Of a stretch of 5,739 nucleotides of DNA, positions 1 through 5,739 are shown piece by piece. The stretch's first letter is position 1; every line of letters starts with the position of its first letter. The position numbers were made by a program, and so were the translations under genes. The notes under the pieces were generated by a model. It was not told where the DNA came from and did not search any database. It saw only the letters and a list, made by a program, of their open reading frames with translations. The stretch is from Chloroflexota bacterium. GTDB taxonomy: Bacteria; Chloroflexota; Dormibacteria; CF-121. The stretch covers positions 1 through 5,739 of the forward strand of contig VBIS01000074.1 of NCBI GenBank assembly GCA_005880605.1. The letters are read 5' to 3'.

Positions 1-2
1 CC

Positions 3-610
3 TACGCGCGCATCTTCCATCCGGTGACACGCGACCGACAAGGCGTTACGGAGCGCATTCGATGGTCGACAGTGGCTTCATGGAACGGGCGGACGGTGCA
101 CCCGGAAATGCAGTTTGACCGGATCGCAAATCCACAAGGCCCGAACGACTCTCCGGAATGGGACCATCCGCCCCGGGAAGGGCTTCTACCGCGCGAGGAC
201 GCTGAGCGGCTCGCGAGCGTGCTGCGGCCTTTCACGACAACCCCGGATGTCTGCTGGTTTTGTGTCTGGGAAGGATACGGCAGCGCCTTCTTCGACGCCA
301 AACGCTATCGCGAGGTCCCGCGCGTAACACTGCCGGAACGGTCGTACTTCCTGTATCGTGGCCCACTCGACGCGGTGACGTCGTTTCAGTGGGGTCGGAT
401 ATGGCAGAGCCCCAACCTATGGTGGCCCGATGACCACGCCTGGTGTGCGGCGACCGAGATAGATTTGCCCGAGACCTACGTCGGCGGCTCGCAGGCGTGC
501 ATCGATGCAATCCTGTCGGACGACCACCTCGAGTCGATCCAGACGCGGTCCGAGGCTCGGGTCGACATCAATGCCGACACTGTGAACCCGCCGGTAGAAG
601 GACCTCGCGA

Positions 611-614
<4 letters not shown>
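3..614 (+). CDS. Conserved hypothetical protein, 5'-truncated by window edge
   Basis: The reading frame is open from the first complete codon (position 3) to a TAG at 612-614, giving about 204 residues of a protein whose N-terminus lies outside the window. A GTG at 24-26 is an unlikely start: it has no ribosome binding site, and the residues before it (YARIFHP) read as protein of the same composition. The sequence is rich in Trp and aromatic residues, with blocks such as RTVHPEMQF, DVCWFCVWEGYG, YFLYRGPLDAV, PNLWWPDDHAWC and EIDLPETYVGG. I see no signal peptide, membrane segment or catalytic motif. The blocks resemble conserved hypothetical proteins of high-GC bacteria that I recall, but I cannot name a domain or function. 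It converges on the sigma factor gene and overlaps it by 4 bp. That it is a real gene is well supported; its role is unknown. Confidence 0.8.
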
Positions 615-1753
<1,139 letters not shown>

Positions 1754-1789
1754 CCGGATTTTCTACCCCAATCTTGACGTATTCAGACA

Positions 1790-1819
1790 CGTTCGTCCAG
1801 TACTTCCTCTAATCGAACG
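1790..1819 (-). repeat. 6-bp inverted repeat in the rpoD leader
   Basis: CGTTCG and CGAACG (plus-strand positions 1790-1795 and 1814-1819) are separated by 18 bp inside the predicted 5' leader of rpoD. They could form a weak hairpin in the mRNA. The stem does not extend at either end, so the structure may be accidental. Confidence 0.15.
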
Positions 1820-1824
1820 ACGGC

Positions 1825-1833
1825 GTTATAACA
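1825..1833 (-). promoter_or_regulatory. Candidate extended -10 promoter of rpoD
   Basis: Read on the minus strand this is TGTTATAAC, a TGn-TATAAC extended -10 element (five of six hexamer positions match TATAAT). The -35 region at the usual spacing (around CAATAT) is poor, as is common for extended -10 promoters. It would start transcription near 1818 and leave a leader of about 65 nt before the rpoD GTG. The surrounding spacer is clearly more AT-rich than the genes. The function is inferred from sequence alone. Confidence 0.4.
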
Positions 1834-1836
1834 TTT

Positions 1837-1863
1837 GCCAATAGTTGATATTGAGGAATTGGC
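1837..1863. repeat. 6-bp inverted repeat upstream of the rpoD -10 element
   Basis: GCCAAT (1837-1842) and ATTGGC (1858-1863) form a perfect inverted repeat with a 15-bp gap, lying where the -35 region and upstream contacts of the rpoD promoter would be. This would suit an operator for a dimeric regulator. However, a 6-bp match at this spacing has a good chance of arising randomly in a spacer of this size, so it is only a candidate. Confidence 0.2.
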
Positions 1864-1907
1864 TATTTGTGCGCTCTTTTTGTGCCCTCAGACGCCGAAA
1901 TTTGAGC

Positions 1908-4754
1908 TCAGGCCGCCCGGTCCGCGGATTTGCCTGAGGCGCCCTGCCACCTCGCGAGCCAGGGAAGGACGTCCTCGGCGAGCAGCGGCCGGCTGATGAA
2001 GTAGCCCTGCGCCATGTCGCAGGCGAGCGCCGCCAACAGGTCCCAGGTGCGGGCATCCTCCACGCCCTCGGCGACACTCGCGAGCCGCAGGCTGTGACCG
2101 AGATCTATTGACGCTCGCACGATATTGGTCCGACTGACTTCCCGCGCCATGGCCGAGACGAAGGATTTATCGATCTTGATCTCGTGGATCGGAAGCCGGT
2201 CGAGATAGGCCAACGACGAGTACCCCGTTCCGAAGTCATCCACCGCGAGCCGGACACCGAGCTTTCGCAATTGAGACAGCGTGTTGATGGCCGCTTCGGG
2301 CTTGCTCATGATGATGCTCTCCGTGATTTCGAGCCGCACCCAGGACGGCTCGACAGCGGCGTCGTCAAGCAGCTTGGCGACCAGTTGCGGGAATTCGGCG
2401 TCGACCAGGTCGCGCATCGAGATGTTCACCGACACCGGAATAGCGTGACCGCCTCGATGCCACGCCGCCGATTGCTTGAGCGCCGAGGTGAGGACCCACC
2501 GGGTCAAGGGCTGAATCAGCCCCGTTTTCTCGGCGAACGGGACGAACTCCATCGGCGGTACGAGGCCGCGCTGTGGGTGCTTCCACCTGACGAGGGCCTC
2601 AACGCCGGCGAGGCTGCGATCGCGAAGGTTGACCAATGGCTGGAACTGCAGAAAGAGCTGATCGTTTTCCTGCAGGGCCTGTCGCAACTCGGCCATCAGG
2701 GTGAGCCGGTTGGCGCCCTGTTTCTCATGTTCGGGCGCGTACCGTACGAACGCACCACGCGCCTGCTTGGCGACGAACAGGGCGATGTCCGCGTGCCGCA
2801 ACAATGTGCCCGCGTCGTCGCCGTCGTTGGGGAAGATCGCAATGCCGATGCTGGCGGCAACGTCCAGGTGCTGCCCCGTCACCTCAAAGGGCCGCTGCAG
2901 CGCGCGCAGCACCCGGCCGGCAAGCGCGGTCGCCGTCGCCCCGTCCGTTTCCGGCAGCAGCACGCCGAACTCGTCTCCTCCGAGCCTGGCGACCAGGTCC
3001 CCGGTTCCAATCTCGGACTGAAGCCGCGGCCCCACCTGCTCCAGCAGGCGGTCACCGGCCAGGAGACCAAAGGTTTCGTTGACCTCCTTGAAGTGATCGA
3101 GGTCCAGGACGAGCACGCCAACCTGCCGGTGCGCGCTTTGGGCCACGGTCAGCGTCTCGGCCAACCGTTCAGCCAGTAGCAGTCGGTTGGGCAAACCCGT
3201 CAGGGCATCATGGCGTGTCTGGTGCTCGAGCGCCTTCTGAGCGTGGCGTCGCTCGGTGACGTCGGTGACCATCGCCAGGGATCCCACGTAGTTACCTGCC
3301 GCGTCCCGGTCGGGGCTCGACTCCAGCAGCACCCAGAGTTCCGAGCCGTCCTTTCGTCTGAATCGGAACTCGTGTTCGGCCTGGTGGGCCTGCTGCCGCC
3401 CGTCGCGATTCGCGGCGAACGCCGTCTGGGCATCAGGGTCCATAAAGGCGAGGACCGCTTTGCCCAGCATCTCCTCGGGCGCGTAACCCAGCATGTCGGC
3501 CATGCGGCGATTGACAAACGTCGTCCGATTGTTTCTGTCGATGATCCAGACCCCTTCGAAGGCGGTTTCGACGATCCGTCGGTAGCGCTCTTCACTGGCT
3601 TGGAGTGCCAGCGCGGCTTGTTTCGCGGCGCTCATATCGCGCGCGATGCCGGTGGTCGCGATCACGGTTCCATGCGCGTCGGTGAGCGGCGCGAGGCTGA
3701 TGGAAACTTCGACCAGGCTCCCATCCCTTCGCTGGCGGATCGTTTCGATCTGCTCGATTTGCTCACCGCGCGTCACCCGATCGAGTGCCGCTCTCAACTC
3801 GTCGTTGCGGTCTTCCGGCACGATCACCGACAGGCTCCGACCAATCGTGTCCTCTGCTGCGTACCCGTACATGCGCTCGGCGCCAGCATTCCAGCTGATG
3901 ATTGAGCCGTTGAGATCCGCGGAGATGATGGCGTCGGGCGAGGCCGCCACGGTGGCCGCCAGCCGGCGAACCGCTTCTTCAGCACGGCGCCGCTCACTGA
4001 TGTCCCGAGCGAAAGCGCTAAAGACATAGCCATGTGCGGATGGCGTTGCCCCGATGGAGAGCTCGATCGGGAATTCATGGCTGTCGCGGTGGAGGCCCTC
4101 CATCTCCAGGCGTGTGTTGAGAACGGGCCCTTTACCAGTTTCGAGAAAGCGCTGGAGACCCAGGCGATGAGCCTCCCGATGGCGCTGGGGAATGATGGTA
4201 TCCGCCACCAATCGGCCCACTGCCTCGGATTTTGACCACCCAAAGATGGTCTGGGCCATCGGATTCCAGTCGGTAATCACGCCGTCAGCGTCCATCGTGA
4301 CGACCGCGTCCAGCGCGGAATCGAAGGTGCTGCCAAGCCGCAGCACTAAATCGCCCTCTGCCACACGGGCGGCTTTTCGATCGGCCGCGGCGAGGACTTC
4401 GCGCTCGACGGCCGGGCGCAGCCGCGAAAGGTTTCCCTTGAACACATAGTCGCGCGCGCCGCTGCGCATTGCCGCAACGGCGGCGTCTTCCCCGATGGTT
4501 CCGGATACGACGATAAATGGGATATCGAGGCCTCGCGCTTTCAATAGGTCAAGAGCGCGCGGGGCACTGAATTGGGGCAGGCTGTAGTCGGCGATGATCA
4601 GGTCCGGCCGGGTATCCAGCTTGGCCGCAAAGGCGGTCTCGGTGTCCACCCGTTCCCAGACTGCGTTTAGGCCTACATCCCGCAAATGCCGCGCGATCAG
4701 CTCGGCGTCATCGGGCCGATCCTCGACGATCAGAACTCGCAGCGGTTCCGCCAT
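1908..4754 (-). CDS. Response regulator with REC-PAS-PAS-PAS-GGDEF-EAL, c-di-GMP turnover
   Basis: This 948-residue cytosolic protein (no signal peptide or membrane segment) is predicted to make and/or degrade cyclic di-GMP. REC, about 5-118: acidic pair Glu11/Asp12, phosphoacceptor Asp56, Ser84, Lys106. PAS domains lie at about 141-255, 262-375 and 386-502, each joined by short charged linkers (DISERRRAEE, DVTERRHAQ). GGDEF, about 512-672: DLDHFKEVN at 551-559 and an intact GGDEF signature at 592-596, but the I-site RxxD is GTGD (583-586), so product inhibition there is probably lost. EAL, about 690-932: Glu719 (EALVRW), Asn777, Glu809, Asp839/Asp840 (DDFGTGYSS), Lys860, Glu896 and Gln916 are all present, predicting an active phosphodiesterase. 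The ATG start sits just before the REC fold and follows an in-frame TGA; no clear RBS is visible. No kinase gene is nearby. Which activity dominates cannot be read from sequence. Confidence 0.96.
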   Translation of the reverse strand: MAEPLRVLIVEDRPDDAELIARHLRDVGLNAVWERVDTETAFAAKLDTRPDLIIADYSLPQFSAPRALDLLKARGLDIPFIVVSGTIGEDAAVAAMRSGARDYVFKGNLSRLRPAVEREVLAAADRKAARVAEGDLVLRLGSTFDSALDAVVTMDADGVITDWNPMAQTIFGWSKSEAVGRLVADTIIPQRHREAHRLGLQRFLETGKGPVLNTRLEMEGLHRDSHEFPIELSIGATPSAHGYVFSAFARDISERRRAEEAVRRLAATVAASPDAIISADLNGSIISWNAGAERMYGYAAEDTIGRSLSVIVPEDRNDELRAALDRVTRGEQIEQIETIRQRRDGSLVEVSISLAPLTDAHGTVIATTGIARDMSAAKQAALALQASEERYRRIVETAFEGVWIIDRNNRTTFVNRRMADMLGYAPEEMLGKAVLAFMDPDAQTAFAANRDGRQQAHQAEHEFRFRRKDGSELWVLLESSPDRDAAGNYVGSLAMVTDVTERRHAQKALEHQTRHDALTGLPNRLLLAERLAETLTVAQSAHRQVGVLVLDLDHFKEVNETFGLLAGDRLLEQVGPRLQSEIGTGDLVARLGGDEFGVLLPETDGATATALAGRVLRALQRPFEVTGQHLDVAASIGIAIFPNDGDDAGTLLRHADIALFVAKQARGAFVRYAPEHEKQGANRLTLMAELRQALQENDQLFLQFQPLVNLRDRSLAGVEALVRWKHPQRGLVPPMEFVPFAEKTGLIQPLTRWVLTSALKQSAAWHRGGHAIPVSVNISMRDLVDAEFPQLVAKLLDDAAVEPSWVRLEITESIIMSKPEAAINTLSQLRKLGVRLAVDDFGTGYSSLAYLDRLPIHEIKIDKSFVSAMAREVSRTNIVRASIDLGHSLRLASVAEGVEDARTWDLLAALACDMAQGYFISRPLLAEDVLPWLARWQGASGKSADRAA

Positions 4755-4863
4755 GTGGGGTCAGAAGGTATGTATCGCTCTGATGCGGAAGGTGTGGTTT
4801 TCCACCTCGGCGTTAGGCGGAAAGGTGCTAGCTCGTAACAAAAAGCCTGCGTCTTTCGGTCAG

Positions 4864-4897
4864 GACTAGGCCAAATTGCCTATACGCCCTGCTAGTC
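4864..4897. repeat. GACTAG/CTAGTC inverted repeat in divergent intergenic region
   Basis: GACTAG (4864-4869) and CTAGTC (4892-4897) are perfect inverted copies 22 bp apart, bracketing the TATA-like sequence in the 176-bp spacer between the divergent genes. A third CTAG lies at 4828-4831, within a GCTAGC palindrome. The arrangement could be an operator shared by the two divergent genes, but the arms are short and chance is a fair explanation. Confidence 0.2.
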
Positions 4898-4907
4898 TCC
4901 GCTCCAA
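4879..4907 (-). promoter_or_regulatory. Weak candidate promoter of the REC-PAS-GGDEF-EAL gene
   Basis: On the minus strand, TTGGAG (plus 4902-4907) is followed after exactly 17 bp by TATAGG (plus 4879-4884). The -35 matches consensus at three of six positions and the -10 at four of six. Transcription would begin near 4872, giving a leader of roughly 118 nt. The correct spacing is the main support; the hexamers are poor. Confidence 0.22.
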
Positions 4908-4930
4908 CTGCCGTTGCTTAGACTGACGCC

Positions 4931-5398
4931 GTGCGGTCAATTTCCGAGACGGCCGGCCAGGAGCTGCTGTGGATCCAGCCCGCGGCCTTCCAGCGGGAGC
5001 ACGAGCTGCGCGGGGGCGATGACGTCGTCGCCACCCTAAAGTTCCAACGTGGATCGCTGGCCGATGCTGAGACCGCTGACGGCTACTGGACCTTCAAACG
5101 CCAGGGCTTCTGGCAGCCCCGGGTGACGGTCCGTGCGGCCGGGTCCGATGCCGATCTCGCGACCTTCATCCTCTGGCAATCCGTATGGGTCCGGCAGGAA
5201 AACGAAAAACCGCTAATCCGAATCAAGGGACGCCATGGCCTGATCAAAGCAAACGGCGCGGTGGAGATCACGCCCGACGCCGCGAACATTCCCGATACGG
5301 CACTACTCGTCCTGCTCGGCTGGTATCTGATCCTTCTCCATGCCGAGGATTCGGCGGCCGCGACCAGCGTGTCAGCCGCCGCCGCTAGCAGCAGCTGA
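4931..5398 (+). CDS. Small protein of unknown function, possibly LURP-one/tubby-like fold
   Basis: This is a complete 155-residue frame with a GTG start and TGA stop. An in-frame TAG lies four codons before the GTG, so the protein cannot begin earlier. No Shine-Dalgarno sequence is visible. The N-terminal two thirds alternate short hydrophobic and charged stretches, as expected of beta strands (ELLWIQPAAF, HELRGGDDVVATLKF, YWTFKRQGFWQPRVTVR). A hydrophobic stretch at about 124-136 (ALLVLLGWYLILL) is followed by a low-complexity Ala/Ser tail. This pattern recalls small beta-rich proteins of the LURP-one/tubby C-terminal-like type that end in a similar LLGWYL block, but I cannot assign a family. 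Compared with that remembered pattern, the region after residue 79 looks short, so an internal deletion is possible. The hydrophobic block could be a core strand or a single membrane segment. It is divergent from the c-di-GMP regulator and followed by a hairpin pair. Confidence 0.75.
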   Translation: MRSISETAGQELLWIQPAAFQREHELRGGDDVVATLKFQRGSLADAETADGYWTFKRQGFWQPRVTVRAAGSDADLATFILWQSVWVRQENEKPLIRIKGRHGLIKANGAVEITPDAANIPDTALLVLLGWYLILLHAEDSAAATSVSAAAASSS

Positions 5399-5412
5399 AA
5401 GCCCCCACCCTG

Positions 5413-5433
5413 CCCTCCCCCAGAGGGGGAGGG
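5413..5433. repeat. GC-rich perfect hairpin, probable dispersed intergenic repeat
   Basis: A 9-bp perfect stem (CCCTCCCCC at 5413-5421, GGGGGAGGG at 5425-5433) closes on an AGA loop, starting 14 bp after the stop of the upstream gene. There is no T tract on either strand, so it is not a canonical intrinsic terminator, although such a stem could pause polymerase or protect a 3' end. Its form (C-rich lead-in, then a C-stretch/G-stretch hairpin) resembles GC-rich hairpin repeats scattered between genes in many high-GC genomes. Whether it is repeated in this genome cannot be seen here. Confidence 0.55.
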
Positions 5434-5447
5434 GATTGGACGTAGCC

Positions 5448-5461
5448 TCCCCTTCGGGGGA
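5448..5461 (+). promoter_or_regulatory. UUCG-tetraloop hairpin just before the HTH_42 gene
   Basis: TCCCC (5448-5452), TTCG (5453-5456) and GGGGA (5457-5461) make a 5-bp stem capped by a C(UUCG)G tetraloop, an unusually stable RNA loop. It ends 11 bp before the GTG start of the next gene. The 3' arm (GGGGGA, 5456-5461) is the only purine-rich sequence that could act as its ribosome binding site, so folding could limit translation. Alternatively it is the second half of an intergenic repeat unit with the preceding hairpin. Confidence 0.4.
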
Positions 5462-5472
5462 TCCGATTGACC

Positions 5473-5739
5473 GTGTTGCGCACACTGACGACGCGCGAGC
5501 TCAATCGAGCGTTGCTGGCGAGGCAATTCCTGCTCGAGCGGTCATCGGTTCCGATGGTCGCGACCATCGAGCGCATCGGCGGCCTACAAACGCAATACGC
5601 CCCCTCGGGATACATCGGACTCTGGTCGCGGATGCGCAACTTTAATCGCGACGCACTGACGGAGGCGCTCCAGAAGCGGCGCGTGATCCAGGGCACTTTG
5701 CTGCGCAGCACGATTCACATGGTCTCGGCCCGCGATTAC
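5473..5739 (+). CDS. Winged-helix HTH_42 family protein, AlkZ-like, 3'-truncated by window edge
   Basis: An open frame from GTG 5473 runs off the window, giving the first 89 residues. The sequence (LTTRELNRALLARQFLLER, ERIGGLQTQYAP, YIGLWSRM, TLLRSTIHMVSARDY) matches the N-terminal part of the winged helix DNA-binding domain family (HTH_42, PF06224), whose full proteins are usually around 350-400 residues. This superfamily includes the DNA glycosylases AlkZ of Streptomyces and AlkX/YcaQ of E. coli, which remove bulky or crosslinked alkylation lesions. The Q-T-Q at residues 39-41 sits where AlkZ-type enzymes carry their catalytic Q-x-Q; YcaQ types have Q-x-D. A repair glycosylase is therefore plausible, but many members are uncharacterised and the C-terminal winged helices are not visible. 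An in-frame TAG at 5443-5445 bounds the start; TTG 5467 is an alternative. A UUCG hairpin lies directly upstream. Confidence 0.85.
   Translation, partial: MLRTLTTRELNRALLARQFLLERSSVPMVATIERIGGLQTQYAPSGYIGLWSRMRNFNRDALTEALQKRRVIQGTLLRSTIHMVSARDY

Noticed and set aside
24..26. GTG as the start of the first gene
   Set aside because: The frame is open to the window edge and the preceding residues look like continuous protein. No RBS precedes the GTG, so the gene more probably starts outside the window.
2184..3179. A 331-codon open frame on the plus strand opposite the GGDEF and EAL domains
   Set aside because: The minus-strand frame carries all GGDEF and EAL motifs. The antisense frame has no family features and is explained by high GC, which depletes stop codons.
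3210..3905. A 231-codon plus-strand frame opposite the PAS domains
   Set aside because: It is antisense to well-formed PAS2 and PAS3 sequence, has no RBS or domain, and is a composition shadow.
4790..4807. AGGTG/CACCT hairpin in the leader of the c-di-GMP gene as a riboswitch or c-di-GMP aptamer
   Set aside because: Only a 5-bp stem with an 8-nt loop is present, and I could not find the conserved elements of GEMM-type c-di-GMP riboswitches around it.
5413..5433. Intrinsic terminator call for the 9-bp hairpin
   Set aside because: The stem is strong, but neither strand has a T tract after it, so Rho-independent termination is not supported by sequence.
5340..5645. A 101-codon plus-strand frame crossing the end of the small gene, the hairpins and the HTH_42 gene
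   Set aside because: It translates the hairpin repeat into a typical spurious Pro/Gly/Arg-rich peptide and runs out of frame through the better supported HTH_42 coding sequence.

Overview
This window is GC-rich bacterial chromosome with dense coding, GTG starts on three of the four genes whose starts lie inside it, and hardly any recognisable Shine-Dalgarno sequences. The primary sigma factor is a compact group 1 protein without the large insert found in proteobacterial RpoD. The first gene resembles conserved hypothetical proteins I associate with high-GC Gram-positive and related soil lineages. A Terrabacteria-type organism (Actinomycetota, Chloroflexota or Dormibacterota) fits best, but this placement is an inference with low confidence. 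There is no transposase, integrase, CRISPR array, tRNA or rRNA, and nothing looks recently transferred.

Layout: (1) 3-614, plus strand, the 3' part of a conserved hypothetical gene cut by the window edge. (2) 611-1753, minus strand, a complete primary sigma factor gene (rpoD/sigA) converging on the first gene so tightly that both stop codons share one CTAG. (3) 1754-1907, an AT-rich spacer with a candidate extended -10 promoter for rpoD. (4) 1908-4754, minus strand, a 948-residue response regulator with REC-PAS-PAS-PAS-GGDEF-EAL architecture, predicted to control cyclic di-GMP. (5) 4755-4930, a divergent intergenic region. (6) 4931-5398, plus strand, a small protein of unknown function. (7) 5399-5472, two strong GC-rich hairpins in tandem, probably a dispersed intergenic repeat. 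(8) 5473-5739, plus strand, the 5' part of a winged-helix HTH_42 family gene carrying a Q-x-Q motif like that of AlkZ-type DNA glycosylases; it runs off the window.

The genes do not form an obvious pathway. The c-di-GMP regulator and rpoD lie on the same strand but are separated by a promoter-like spacer, so independent transcription is likely. No histidine kinase partner for the REC domain is present. I find no convincing new multi-gene system. The points most worth a second look are the heme-ligand-like histidine in the first PAS domain, the lost I-site arginine of the cyclase domain, the tandem hairpins, and the Q-T-Q motif of the truncated winged-helix protein.
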